Of a stretch of DNA of 62,854 bases, positions 43,483 to 53,368 are shown in pieces. Both the position numbers and the translations under genes were made by a program. This DNA is from Methylomonas methanica (GTDB lineage: Bacteria; Pseudomonadota; Gammaproteobacteria; Methylococcales; Methylomonadaceae): NCBI RefSeq assembly GCF_001644035.1, contig NZ_LUUG01000062.1, forward strand, positions 1 to 62,854, in the 5' to 3' direction. The first letter of the stretch is position 1; every line of letters starts with the position of its first letter. The notes under the pieces were generated by a model. The model was not told the DNA's origin and did no database searches. It saw nothing but the letters and a program-made list of their open reading frames with translations.

Positions 43483-46400
43483 CCAGTGCCATTCCGCTCA
43501 ACCCCATCGAATTTCCGTTGTCCGGGACACGCCTGATCGAAGCCAGCGCCGGCACCGGTAAGACTTACACCATCGCCGCCCTATATGTACGGTTAATCCT
43601 GGGACACAATCCCAATTGTGCTGAACCAAGCCGATATCTATTGCCGCCGGATATTCTGGTAGTGACCTTCACCGAGGCCGCCACCAAGGAATTGCGCGAG
43701 CGGATTCGCGAGCGCTTGAGTCAGGCTGCGCGATTTTTTCGTCAGCAATTAGCGACTACGGACTCATTCTTACAAGACATCCGCGACTGTTATGTAGAGC
43801 AAGACTGGCCGGCATGCGCCTGCCGTCTGGAGTTGGCGGCTAACTGGATGGACGAATCAGCCGTTTACACCATCCACAGTTGGTGTAACCGCATGCTGCA
43901 ACAACATGCTTTCGATAGCGGCAGCTTGTTTAGGCAGGAGGTCAATACCGACGATACTGAATTGTTAAATGAGGTGGTGCGGGACTATTGGCGGAGTTTC
44001 TATTACGAAATATCTAATGACGCCGATTTTCCAAGCGTGTATTCGGTGTTCAAACATCCGGACGAGTTACTGCTAGCAGTGCGTTCATTGCTGGGCAACG
44101 CCGAGCCGATACCATTTAGCCTTGCCGACGGTCAGCCCATCAAGGACTTGATTTATGCGGTGGTGTCCATTAGGCAGGCTGAGCTACAGGCCATAAAAGC
44201 GCCTTGGCTAAATTGGTTGCCTGAAGTACGCGAACTACTGGAGGCGGCCATAGAATCCAAAGTGCTGCCGGCAAAAAATTACAACTCGGCTAACCGCCGC
44301 AACTGGCTGGACAAAATCGAGGCATGGAGTTTGGATCCATTGCAAGACACGCTGGACATAGGCAAGGGTTTTGAGAATCTGTCGCCGGACGGCATGGCAA
44401 AGTTAGCCAATCCCGGACAAACACCGCCGCACCATCCCGGTTTTGCCGCGATAGGCAGATTACCTGCGCAACTCGCGGCGCAGCCGAGTTTAAAAGTCGA
44501 GCTAATCAAACACGCCGTGCATTGGATAAGGCAGCGTTACGATTTTGAAAAACAGCGCATCGCCAGAATGACTTTCGACGACATGTTGATTCGTCTGGAT
44601 AACGCGCTGCAAGGCCGTAACGGCGAAAGATTGGCGGAAGTGATTCGCCAACAATATCCCATCGCGTTGATAGACGAGTTTCAGGATACCGACCCGGTGC
44701 AATACCGGATTTTTTCTACGCTCTATGCCACGCCAGCTGCTGGTGATTCCGCTTGTTTAATGATCGGCGACCCGAAACAAGCCATCTATTCGTTCCGGGG
44801 CGCGGATATTTACACCTATCTGAAAGCGCACCGTGATACCCAAGGCCGGCATTACACCTTGGGCACCAATTACCGCTCCACCCAGGCACTGGTCGACGCG
44901 GTCAATCAGACGTTTTTGCAAGCTGATCAGCAAGAGCGTGGCGCGTTTTGGTTTAAAACTCCACAAGATAATCCTTTACCCTTTCTGCCGGTCAAGGCTC
45001 AGGGGCGCGACGAGGTTTGGGTTATCGATAATCAAGCCGCCCCGGCGCTAACGCTATGGCATTGGGAAAGCGAGGATGCGGTGGGCATGCCGGCTTATCG
45101 GGAAACGCTGGCCGAGGTAACGGCCAGTCAGATTGTCAAATTGTTGAGCGCGGCTGATGCGGGGCAAACCGGGTTCAAATCGGCATCTGGTTTTCAAGTC
45201 TTGCAACCCGGGGACATCGCTATCCTGGTCCGTAGCGGCAGCGAAGCCAGGGCAATTCGCAACGCTTTGGCGCAGCGGCGCTTGCGTAGCGTATATCTTT
45301 CCGAACGCGATTCCATCTTTGCCAGCGCCGAAGCGGTTGACATGTTGCTTTGGTTAAATGCCTTAGCCGAGCCGCGTAACGAGCGCAAGGTGAGGGCGGC
45401 GATAAGTTCCGCAACCTTCGGCTGGTCTTACCAAGCGCTGCATGAACTGGCCTTGGACGAACCCGGCTGGGAATCGCATCTGGAACGTTTTTTGGTTTAT
45501 CAACAACGCTGGCAACAGGACGGCATTTTGCCGGCCCTGCGGCAGCTGATTAATGATTACGGTTTGCATGCCCGCCTTTCTGCCGACAGCGACGGCGAGC
45601 GCAGCATCACCAATCTGCTGCATCTCGCCGAATTGTTGCAACAAGCCAGCATGCAGATGGAAGGCGAGCAAGCCCTAATCCGGCATCTGGCCGAAGCGAT
45701 AGAGGCCGGCGGCAGTCAGGCCGGCGACGACGGCATCATCAGGCTGGAAAGCGATGCCAACCTGATTAAAGTCGTGACCATTCATAAATCCAAAGGCCTG
45801 GAATACCCGCTGGTGTTTTTGCCGTTTATTTGCAGTTTTCGGGAAGTGGGTGGTCGCTTCAATACCTATTACCGTTATCACGACGAGAATCAGGATTTAC
45901 AAATCGACCTGCATAAACAAGAGCGTATCAAAACCATCAGCGAAGAAGAAAGGTTGCAGGAGGATTTGCGTTTACTGTATGTGGCGATGACCCGCGCCCG
46001 CCATGCTTGTTGGTTGGGTATAGCGCCGGTCAAGTCGGGTAGTACCAAGGATTGCCAGTTGGAAAAATCCGCGTTGGGCGCGTTGCTCAATTGGCGGACC
46101 AAGCAGCCGATCAGCGAATTAGCATCGCAACTGCTCGAGCTGAAAGGCAGCTGTGAAGCGATTTCGATAGCGCCTTTACCGGAAAGTGACGATGCACGCT
46201 ACAGCCTGGTCTTGGCAAACGACGGCTGCGACGATGCGCGCGTTCCGCTCAGCAAAGTAGCCAGCAATTGGTGGATAGCCAGTTACAGCGCCTTGCACAT
46301 CGCGGACCGACCGACGCTGGCAGAAGATCAGCCTCGGCTGTTGCCGGAGTTGGAAACTGCCCATGACGATAAGCAAAGCGACGAAGCTCAAACTGTTGCG

Positions 46401-47171
46401 GCGGCAGTCAGCACACCGCCACTGTCCGGTGTCCACGGTTTGCCCAGGGGCGCCGGCCCCGGCGTGTTAATTCATGACCTGCTTGAGGAATGCGCGCAAC
46501 TGGGTTTTGCCAGCGTGTCGGCAACTCCTGCCCTAAGACAGGAGTTGATCCAAAAGCGTTTTACCAGTAGTGAATGGGAGAATAAACAGGCCATCATCGG
46601 TTCGGCCCTGGCGAATTGGTTGAGCATGCCCTTGCTGGAGGGCAACAATCTCAGCTTGTCTACCCTAGACGCCCATGCCTATCAAGCCGAACTGGAATTT
46701 CTGCTGGGTGCCGAGACGGTTGACACTGTGGAACTGGACCGCTTGGTCAGCCGCCACACCTTCGGCGGACAAGTCCGTCCCGGCTTACTGCCCGGCCAAG
46801 TAAATGGGCTGTTAAAAGGTTTTATCGACTTGGTGTTCGTGCACGATCGGCAGTACTACGTGGTCGATTATAAATTCAACAGCTTGGGTGTCGACGACGC
46901 GGCGTATACCCAGGACGCCTTGACTGCGGCCATGTTGACTAAGCGTTACGATTTGCAAGCCAGCCTGTATTTGCTGGCTTTACATCGCTTGCTGAAAGTA
47001 AGGCTGGGCAATGCTTACGATTACGATATGCACATCGGCGGGGCACTGTATTTGTTCTTAAGAGGCACCCAAGGTCCGACGGCGGGGCGTGTATACGATA
47101 AGCCGCCCAGGATCTTGATCGACAGCTTGGATATGTTGTTTTCGGCGTCAAAAGACGGAGCTTATGCATGA
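43479..47171 (+). CDS. recB: Exodeoxyribonuclease V subunit RecB
   Basis: 1230 residues. UvrD-type helicase: Walker A EASAGTGKTYTIA (~19-31), Walker B-like ALIDEFQDTDPVQ, QAIYSFRGADI, VTIHKSKGLEYPLVFLP, LRLLYVAMTRARH. The nuclease domain is at the C-terminus: LIHDLLEE, GFIDLVF (~1117) and the catalytic YYVVDYKFN (~1128). All motifs look intact. It moves 3' to 5' and cuts both strands. Four-base overlaps with both recC and recD imply equal expression of the three subunits. Confidence 0.96.
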   Translation: MTSAIPLNPIEFPLSGTRLIEASAGTGKTYTIAALYVRLILGHNPNCAEPSRYLLPPDILVVTFTEAATKELRERIRERLSQAARFFRQQLATTDSFLQDIRDCYVEQDWPACACRLELAANWMDESAVYTIHSWCNRMLQQHAFDSGSLFRQEVNTDDTELLNEVVRDYWRSFYYEISNDADFPSVYSVFKHPDELLLAVRSLLGNAEPIPFSLADGQPIKDLIYAVVSIRQAELQAIKAPWLNWLPEVRELLEAAIESKVLPAKNYNSANRRNWLDKIEAWSLDPLQDTLDIGKGFENLSPDGMAKLANPGQTPPHHPGFAAIGRLPAQLAAQPSLKVELIKHAVHWIRQRYDFEKQRIARMTFDDMLIRLDNALQGRNGERLAEVIRQQYPIALIDEFQDTDPVQYRIFSTLYATPAAGDSACLMIGDPKQAIYSFRGADIYTYLKAHRDTQGRHYTLGTNYRSTQALVDAVNQTFLQADQQERGAFWFKTPQDNPLPFLPVKAQGRDEVWVIDNQAAPALTLWHWESEDAVGMPAYRETLAEVTASQIVKLLSAADAGQTGFKSASGFQVLQPGDIAILVRSGSEARAIRNALAQRRLRSVYLSERDSIFASAEAVDMLLWLNALAEPRNERKVRAAISSATFGWSYQALHELALDEPGWESHLERFLVYQQRWQQDGILPALRQLINDYGLHARLSADSDGERSITNLLHLAELLQQASMQMEGEQALIRHLAEAIEAGGSQAGDDGIIRLESDANLIKVVTIHKSKGLEYPLVFLPFICSFREVGGRFNTYYRYHDENQDLQIDLHKQERIKTISEEERLQEDLRLLYVAMTRARHACWLGIAPVKSGSTKDCQLEKSALGALLNWRTKQPISELASQLLELKGSCEAISIAPLPESDDARYSLVLANDGCDDARVPLSKVASNWWIASYSALHIADRPTLAEDQPRLLPELETAHDDKQSDEAQTVAAAVSTPPLSGVHGLPRGAGPGVLIHDLLEECAQLGFASVSATPALRQELIQKRFTSSEWENKQAIIGSALANWLSMPLLEGNNLSLSTLDAHAYQAELEFLLGAETVDTVELDRLVSRHTFGGQVRPGLLPGQVNGLLKGFIDLVFVHDRQYYVVDYKFNSLGVDDAAYTQDALTAAMLTKRYDLQASLYLLALHRLLKVRLGNAYDYDMHIGGALYLFLRGTQGPTAGRVYDKPPRILIDSLDMLFSASKDGAYA

Positions 47172-49120
47172 TTCGGCAAGCAGCGGTAATAGACATCATG
47201 CAGCACTGGATTGCAAAAGGTTGGTTGAGTCATTTGAATCGGGCCTTCGTTGGCTTTTTGTTGGAACTTGAGCCTGACGCAACCGAAGCCGTGCTGTGGG
47301 CGGGAGCCTTGGTCAGCCATCAACTGGATAGAGGCGAAGTCTATCTGGACTTAAAAAAACTCTGCGAGCAGCCCGGTATGACGCTGGCTATTCCCGCTGA
47401 TGATGCTTGGGTGGTCGAGCAGGATGAGGCTGCGGCCGAATTGGCGCGCTTAAAAGTGTATAACCTTGAGGTCTGGAAAGCTGCGCTAACGCAATCAAGG
47501 CTTGTGTCGTTTGGAGAGGGCGTTACGCCGCTGGTTTTGGCTGGCAATCGATTGTATTTGCGGCGTTACTGGCACTATGAACAGATCACACAAGCCTGCA
47601 TTATGCAACGTTTGCAACCGGTGCGGGATAGCTTGCCGGAGTCTTTGTCGGAACGATTGCAACGTTTGTTTCCAACGAGCTCGGAAAGCCCGGATTGGCA
47701 GAAAATCTCTTGTGTCCTGGCTTTGCGGGCGCGATTTGCCATTATCACCGGCGGACCGGGTACCGGTAAAACCACAACGTTAACCAAGTTGTTGGCCTTG
47801 TTGATCCATTTAGCGCAAGAAGATAGTGAGAACCCCAAAACACTGAATATTTTACTGGCGGCGCCAACCGGTAAAGCGGCGGCCAGAGTCAGCGAGTCGA
47901 TTGCCAAAGCCCTAGACAATTTGGCTGTCGATGAAAGCATCAAGCAATCTATTCCCAGAAAAGCCAGCACTTTGCACCGTTTACTGGGCAGCCGGCACGA
48001 TTCGCGGCGCTTTCTGCATAATCGCCACAATCCGATTGTCGCCGACATTGTGATTGTCGATGAGGCGTCGATGATAGATCTGGAAATGATGGCATCGCTG
48101 TTGGAGGCCTTACCGGCAAACGCTCAGTTGATCTTGTTGGGCGACAAGGATCAATTGGCGTCGGTCGAGGCCGGCTCGGTGATGGGCGATTTATGTCGTG
48201 GCGCCGAACAGGCCGCTTATGATTCGGCTACTTTGGCCTGGATTGCTGACTATGCCGGAGAACGGCTTAAGCCTGCCGCAGCATTAGGTTCTGCTATCAA
48301 TCAACAAACTATCATGTTGCGTCATAGTCATCGTTTCGATGAGCACAGCGGCATAGGACAATTGGCTAAAGCCGTGAATCAGGGCGATGCCTTGCAGGCT
48401 CAGGCGATCTTAACCGACACGGAACGCTACCCGGATTTGCGACCCGAACCGCATGCAGAATACATGGCCTTACGGCAACACCCAAGCCCGGATGCCGCCA
48501 ATAGCCTGTTAAGAAAGTTGGTGATTAATGAGGGTGGCCTGGGTTATGGATATTATTTGGCGCAAATCTGCGATTGCCGGCCAAAAACTGCGGAGCGATG
48601 CGACGAGTGGGCCCTGCAAGTGTTGGCAGCCTTCGATGCCTTTCAGGTGTTGTCGGCATTGCGACGAGGGCCGTGGGGCGTAGAAGGGCTAAATCAGCGT
48701 ATCGAAGAGTGGCTGTTTGCGAGATCCAAACAGGCGCTCTGGTATGAAGGCCGGCCGGTCATGATCACTCGCAACGATTACAATCTGGGATTGATGAACG
48801 GCGACATAGGGATCGCACTGCGAGACAGCAGCGGCAAAATGAAGGTGGCCTTTCCGAATACCGATCCATTGGCGGCGCTGAAGATTCGTTGGGTATCGCC
48901 GATGCGTTTGCCCGATGTGGAAACGGCGTTTGCTATTACCGTGCACAAGTCACAAGGTTCGGAATTTAACCATGTGGCCTTGGTGTTGCCGGAAAATATC
49001 AGCCCGGTGATCACACGCGAATTGATTTATACCGGCATCACACGCGCCAAAGAAAGTTTCACTTTGCTGGAAAGCAGCGACGGGGTTTTTTCTAAAGCTA
49101 TTTTGACCTGCCGTAAATAG
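47168..49120 (+). CDS. recD: Exodeoxyribonuclease V subunit RecD
   Basis: 650 residues. Superfamily 1B helicase: Walker A ITGGPGTGKTTTLTKLL (~195), DIVIVDEASMIDLEMM, LILLGDKDQLASVEAGSVMGD and the C-terminal FAITVHKSQGSEFNHVALVLP. It moves 5' to 3' within RecBCD. Start ATG 47168 overlaps recB by 4 bases. Last gene of the operon; it converges on tolC with 58 bp between and no clear hairpin there. Confidence 0.96.
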   Translation: MIRQAAVIDIMQHWIAKGWLSHLNRAFVGFLLELEPDATEAVLWAGALVSHQLDRGEVYLDLKKLCEQPGMTLAIPADDAWVVEQDEAAAELARLKVYNLEVWKAALTQSRLVSFGEGVTPLVLAGNRLYLRRYWHYEQITQACIMQRLQPVRDSLPESLSERLQRLFPTSSESPDWQKISCVLALRARFAIITGGPGTGKTTTLTKLLALLIHLAQEDSENPKTLNILLAAPTGKAAARVSESIAKALDNLAVDESIKQSIPRKASTLHRLLGSRHDSRRFLHNRHNPIVADIVIVDEASMIDLEMMASLLEALPANAQLILLGDKDQLASVEAGSVMGDLCRGAEQAAYDSATLAWIADYAGERLKPAAALGSAINQQTIMLRHSHRFDEHSGIGQLAKAVNQGDALQAQAILTDTERYPDLRPEPHAEYMALRQHPSPDAANSLLRKLVINEGGLGYGYYLAQICDCRPKTAERCDEWALQVLAAFDAFQVLSALRRGPWGVEGLNQRIEEWLFARSKQALWYEGRPVMITRNDYNLGLMNGDIGIALRDSSGKMKVAFPNTDPLAALKIRWVSPMRLPDVETAFAITVHKSQGSEFNHVALVLPENISPVITRELIYTGITRAKESFTLLESSDGVFSKAILTCRK

Positions 49121-49178
49121 TGATTGGGGTTTGGTGGCAATCCTAGAACGTCAAAGGGCTAGTATTTACCACCTGCCA

Positions 49179-50507
49179 TCAATGCGCTACTAGGGCGCCA
49201 GTTTTTGCCTGCAAATATTGATTGATTTGTTCCAAGTCCTCTTCATTCAGACTACCGGCGGCTTCCTTGAGTTTTATGCCGTTAATCAGATAGTCGTAAC
49301 GGCTTCTGGCGTGATCGCTCTTGGCTTTGTATAAATTACGTTGTTCGGTGAGCACATCCACCATGGTTCGGGTGCCCACTTCAAAGCCGGCTTCAGCGGC
49401 TTCTACCGCCATTTCTGCGGATTTACTGGTAGCGTCTAACGCTTTGACCCTGCTAATACTGGAAACCACACCCCGAAACGCGTCTTTAACGCCGCGATTG
49501 ATGCTGCGTTTTACTTTAGTTAAATCTTCCTTGGCTGCTTCATACTCATAAGCTGCCTGGCGACTGCGGGATGAGGTGCCGCCGCCTTCGTATAAAGGCA
49601 GGTTTAGTTGTAATCCGAAACTTTCATTGTCACCGCGCAAACCGTATTGGTTACCTGTGTCCATTTCGTTGTATTGAGCAACGATGTCAAGGGTTGGCAG
49701 ATGTTTGGATTGTTGTAACTCGACGTTTTTACGCACGTATTCGGCTTGATTGATCTGAGCCACAATAGAGAAATTGTTGTTCTCGGCGGTATTCGCCCAC
49801 GATGACAAATCCTCTGGTGCCGGTGGGCTGAGCGGGATTTGTGGTTGTAGACTGCTCAGTTCGGCGGCATTATCGCCTATGATTTCCCGCAAGGCTTCCT
49901 TGCTGTTATCCAAAAGGTTTTCCGCTTCGATCTCGCTTGCCAGAGCCCTATCGTAACCGGCTTGGGCTTCATAAACGTCAGTAATAGCGATGATACCGAC
50001 GTCGAAACGCTGTTTGGCCTGTTCTAATTGCTTTTCGATGGATTTTTTTTCCGAGTTGGCAAATTCCAGATTGTCTTGCGCGGCCAATATATTGAAATAA
50101 GCCTCGGCGGTTCTGCGGATCAAGCTTTGTTGTTTGGCCTGGAATTGCGCTTCCGCCTGAGCAATTTTGTTATCGGCCTGATCGAGTTGTACCCAATGGT
50201 CCCAGTGAAACACGGGTTGCTTCAAATTAATACCCAATTTGCTGTCCCAGTAATGCTGCAAGGTGGTTCCCAAAAAGCTGGTACTTTCCAAGCGATTGCG
50301 GCTGCTATTGGCACTAAAGGAAAGATTTGGCAACATTTGCGCGATACTTTGTGACTTGATCTCTGCGGTTGCGAGTTTATTAATGTCCGAGCTTTTAAAT
50401 TCTGGGTCATTGGCTTTCGCCAGCTGATAGGTTTCCAGTAAATCCTGGCAAAAAGCGGGGCTTCCCCATATCAGAGCTACCAAAAACGTGAGTAACAGTT
50501 TTGTCAT
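49179..50507 (-). CDS. tolC: TolC-family outer-membrane channel protein
   Basis: 442 residues. Signal peptide (~1-20, to AFCQ). Two OEP repeats: DLLETYQLAKANDPEFKSSD and later NIAQAE-type helices, then AEAGFEVGTRTMVDVLTEQRNLYKAKSDHARSRYDYLINGIKLK near the end (shown here in part). It forms the trimeric outer-membrane/periplasm tunnel for type I secretion and RND or MFS pumps. No pump genes are next to it, so it probably serves several systems, as E. coli TolC does. Upstream lies the disrupted region with IS remains. Confidence 0.92.
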   Translation of the reverse strand: MTKLLLTFLVALIWGSPAFCQDLLETYQLAKANDPEFKSSDINKLATAEIKSQSIAQMLPNLSFSANSSRNRLESTSFLGTTLQHYWDSKLGINLKQPVFHWDHWVQLDQADNKIAQAEAQFQAKQQSLIRRTAEAYFNILAAQDNLEFANSEKKSIEKQLEQAKQRFDVGIIAITDVYEAQAGYDRALASEIEAENLLDNSKEALREIIGDNAAELSSLQPQIPLSPPAPEDLSSWANTAENNNFSIVAQINQAEYVRKNVELQQSKHLPTLDIVAQYNEMDTGNQYGLRGDNESFGLQLNLPLYEGGGTSSRSRQAAYEYEAAKEDLTKVKRSINRGVKDAFRGVVSSISRVKALDATSKSAEMAVEAAEAGFEVGTRTMVDVLTEQRNLYKAKSDHARSRYDYLINGIKLKEAAGSLNEEDLEQINQYLQAKTGALVAH

Positions 50508-50758
50508 TGAGAAATCTTGCGAGGAGAGTTGAAAATAAACTTTAATTATCGCCTAAAATAACTAGCGTGCCGCGATAATTTAAGACTGACGTCAGCTTGT
50601 GTGCGCAGACTTGATTAGCTAGCAGTCAATTTTAACCTTAGGGTACCTCTAATAATAATCCAATAATAATTGTTTGCGAGGTTTAAAACGGCCTCAAAAG
50701 CCAACTTTTCCAAACAATCATCTTCCCATAGGAGCCTTTTCGGCCCCTATGGGCGGCA

Positions 50759-51007
50759 TCAAGACGCAGCTACCCTGCGAATAGCGCAAAAACGCCTCAT
50801 GTTGTAAACCAAGTTCATGAAACCGATACGCACTTCGGAGCGAGCCAGGCCGATGCAACGGACTGACTTTCCGCTCCATTGCACCATCCAGGCAAACACG
50901 TGTTCGACCCGGCAACGGGTTTTGGAGCGGGAGCTGCTGCCTTGTTTTTCCCGGTCGGTCAGCGGTTTGCCGCGCACCTTACTTAGTGTCCTGGTGTCGT
51001 TGCACAT
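50759..51007 (-). pseudogene. IS5-family transposase, C-terminal remnant
   Basis: About 82 codons matching the C-terminal part of IS5-type DDE transposases: KVRGKPLTDREKQG, SRSKTRCRVEHVFAWM, then GLARSEVRIGFMNLVYNMRR. The conserved final Glu (VEHVF) is kept, but the first ~240 residues of a normal transposase are missing and nothing upstream continues the frame. It is therefore a dead fragment. Terminal repeats were not found with certainty; the left end may be near the GGTACCTCTAATAAT stretch at ~50642. Confidence 0.88.
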
Positions 51008-51046
51008 GCATTCTTGAGAAAAGTCAGCATTACATTGGCAGGAACT

Positions 51047-51192
51047 GGCTGATTGTGTTGAAAATGGCTATTGTTGGAAAATTGGGTTAAAGCAGAAAAG
51101 TAATTAAGAAGAAAAGCAATAACTTACAATTTGCTTAAACCGCAAAAGTAGTTGGAATTCGAGAAAAACAGGTTTTTTCAACACAATCGACC
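51047..51192. repeat. Short inverted-repeat element (MITE-like or IS remnant)
   Basis: GATTGTGTTGAAAA at 51051-51064 is matched exactly in reverse complement by TTTTCAACACAATC at 51175-51188; four more bases outside match partly (GGCT/GGTC). The ~110 bases between code for nothing. Terminal repeats of this sequence type occur on transposase-bearing elements, so this may be a deletion derivative. Confidence 0.7.
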
Positions 51193-51303
51193 ATAAGCAG
51201 TCAATCATGATATAGAATTTCTGTTTAGCTCCAAAGCCGATGCATTGTTGCCATATGAATATAATGAAGAATTATGCCGAACGGTAACTCATACGGGAAT
51301 CAA

Positions 51304-51381
51304 TCGGATATCAGTGTTTTTCTAAAGTGGGGATGATTTTGGTAAAGACTACGTAGTCGGATATCACACCACAATCCCCAC
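51304..51381. repeat. Cluster of palindromes and repeats at the junction
   Basis: TCGGATATCA occurs at 51304-51313 and again at 51357-51366; GACTACGTAGTC (51347-51358) is a perfect 12-bp palindrome; GTGGGGAT (51327-51334) pairs with ATCCCCAC (51374-51381). No gene is here. The rest of 51193-51571 is non-coding to the eye except for a minus-strand frame at 51364-51522 of unknown origin; base composition shifts to AT-rich near 51520. Confidence 0.5.
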
Positions 51382-51571
51382 TGTGGGCAGATCAATGCCC
51401 TTTTTCGGCGGCAAGAAGCTTTCTATGATCATGGCGGGTATCAGCAGCATTGGGTTGCCGCTTTTTTCCCATCGGATGGTTTTTTCGAGGTGGCCAAATG
51501 TAGCCGTACTTTTGGCGTTTAATTGTATAGATACATATAACAAAATTTACAACATCAAAAATTATAACATC

Positions 51572-53098
51572 ATGCTATCAAACAACGATTTACAGCAAAT
51601 TAGCGAAAAATGTATTTCAGAATCACAAATTGTTCATCAGCTTAAATGTTTTGAAACTGGTTTCCCGTTTTTGGAAATTATTAATGCTGCATCAACAGAG
51701 CAGGGTATTACCATTGTTTCGGATGCACAAATTAATGATTTGTTGGAAACATGGGATGCTTATTTGAAAAGTAATGCTTCAATACTCAAATTTGTTCCGG
51801 CATCGGGTGCGGCCAGCCGTATGTTTAAAGATTTATATGAGTTTTTGGATGCCGATTATGCCGAACCAACAAAACCTGCTGAAATTAAATTTATTACTGA
51901 AATTAAAAACTTCGCTTTTTACGATGTTTTGAACGAATGTTGTTTAAAAAATAATAATAAAAGCATTGATGATTTGATTAAAAGTGGGGAGACGAAAGCT
52001 ATTGTATCTAATTTATTAAACAGTAATGGCTTGAATTATGGTGCGTTGCCTAAAGGCTTGCTTTTATTTCACACGTATAACAATGAAAAACGCACTTCGC
52101 TACAGGAGCATTTGGTGGAAGGTGGATTGTATGCTTCTAATGCATCGAATGAAGTAAATATTCATTTCACAGTTTCAACTGAACACCGTCAACTGTTTGA
52201 AAATCATGTAAATGATACGCTTTCTGAATACGAAAATGTACTGGGCAAAAAATTCAACATCAGTTTCTCAGAACAAAAAACATCGACTGACACTATAGCT
52301 GTCGACGAACAAAATCAACCATTTCGCGAAAATGGAAAATTAGTTTTTCGCCCCGGAGGGCACGGTGCTCTTATTGAAAATCTGAACGATTTGAATGCAG
52401 ATGTTATTTTTATTAAAAATATTGATAATGTGGTCCCTGATTCGCTTAAAAATCAAACAGTTAAATACAAGAAAGCTATTGCTGGTTTATTGATTAAACT
52501 TCAACAAAAAGCGTTTGAAAATCTTCAATTATTGGAGAAAGATAACATCTCTATTTCAAGCTTACATGAAATTGCTCTGTTTTGCGAAAAGGAACTTAAT
52601 AACATTCACCCTGGAATTAATAAATTGAATGAAAGTGAATTAAAACAATATCTGAAATCAAAACTAAATCGTCCGATTAGGGTTTGTGGTATGGTTAAAA
52701 ATACCGGAGAGCCTGGTGGTGGTCCTTTTCTTACTGTAAATGCAGATGGAACAGTGTCTACTCAAATTCTCGAAAGTTCGCAAATTGATTTATCAAATCC
52801 GGCTGAAAAAGCTAAAATGATGCATTCAACTCATTTTAATCCTGTTGATTTGGTATGTGGAGTGAAAAACTATAAAGGCGAAAAATTTAATCTTTTACAG
52901 TATGTCGATAAGCAAACCGGATTTATTTCATTGAAATCGAAGGGTGGTAAAGCATTGAAAGCTTTAGAGTTGCCCGGACTTTGGAATGGAGCCATGAGCG
53001 ATTGGAATACAATTTTTGTTGAAGTTCCTATCGAAACATTCAATCCGGTAAAAACAGTGAACGATTTGCTTCGTCCTGAGCATCAGCAAATAAGATAA
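51572..53098 (+). CDS. DUF4301-family protein, foreign (Bacteroidetes type)
   Basis: 508 residues from ATG 51572; the frame is open further upstream to 51383 but that part has a different composition and is not coding-like. The protein matches the DUF4301 family, known mainly from Bacteroidetes. Two stretches look like nucleotide-sugar pyrophosphorylases: FVPASGAASRMFK (~70-85, like the GxGTRM nucleotide loop) and FRPGGHGALIENL (~260-272, like the UGPase PGGHG). So it may transfer a nucleotidyl group to a sugar phosphate; this is inference. Strong A/T bias and Asn/Lys/Ile-rich content contrast with all neighbours. Repeats and IS remains precede it and a broken galU follows it. Confidence 0.88.
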   Translation: MLSNNDLQQISEKCISESQIVHQLKCFETGFPFLEIINAASTEQGITIVSDAQINDLLETWDAYLKSNASILKFVPASGAASRMFKDLYEFLDADYAEPTKPAEIKFITEIKNFAFYDVLNECCLKNNNKSIDDLIKSGETKAIVSNLLNSNGLNYGALPKGLLLFHTYNNEKRTSLQEHLVEGGLYASNASNEVNIHFTVSTEHRQLFENHVNDTLSEYENVLGKKFNISFSEQKTSTDTIAVDEQNQPFRENGKLVFRPGGHGALIENLNDLNADVIFIKNIDNVVPDSLKNQTVKYKKAIAGLLIKLQQKAFENLQLLEKDNISISSLHEIALFCEKELNNIHPGINKLNESELKQYLKSKLNRPIRVCGMVKNTGEPGGGPFLTVNADGTVSTQILESSQIDLSNPAEKAKMMHSTHFNPVDLVCGVKNYKGEKFNLLQYVDKQTGFISLKSKGGKALKALELPGLWNGAMSDWNTIFVEVPIETFNPVKTVNDLLRPEHQQIR

Positions 53099-53121
53099 TT
53101 TTTTTATAATTAAACACAGCT

Positions 53122-53352
53122 ACTATTTTTGAAACAATCGAAAACACCGGGAGCGGCGCAGGAGGTGAAATTCAGCTAACTGATGCAATTGCGACGTTAA
53201 TGAAAGATGAGCAAGTGCTGTCTTTTGAATTTGCCGGAAATCGCTACGATTGCGGATCGAAGTTCGGCTTCTTGCTGGCTGATGTCGAGTAAGTTTTATT
53301 GCATCAAGAAATTAACGCCGAATTCGCTGCGTATCAAAACAACGCGTCAGCA
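53122..53352 (+). pseudogene. galU: galU remnant (UTP-glucose-1-phosphate uridylyltransferase, 3' end)
   Basis: Directly after the DUF4301 gene the frame reads IFETIENTGSGAGGEIQLTD ... FAGNRYDCGSKFGFLLADVE and then TAA at 53290-53292. These are the end motifs of GalU. After the stop the same frame continues with VLLHQEINAEFAAYQNN, again GalU-like, so the TAA looks like a nonsense change of an original Tyr codon (TAT). The first ~220 residues are missing, lost at the junction with the foreign gene near 53110. The piece has host-like codon use. Non-functional. Confidence 0.88.
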
Positions 53353-53368
53353 AGATCTAACGCTAAGA

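Noticed and set aside
51383..51571. Upstream part of the DUF4301 frame
   Set aside because: Composition differs from the gene body and the family starts near ATG 51572.
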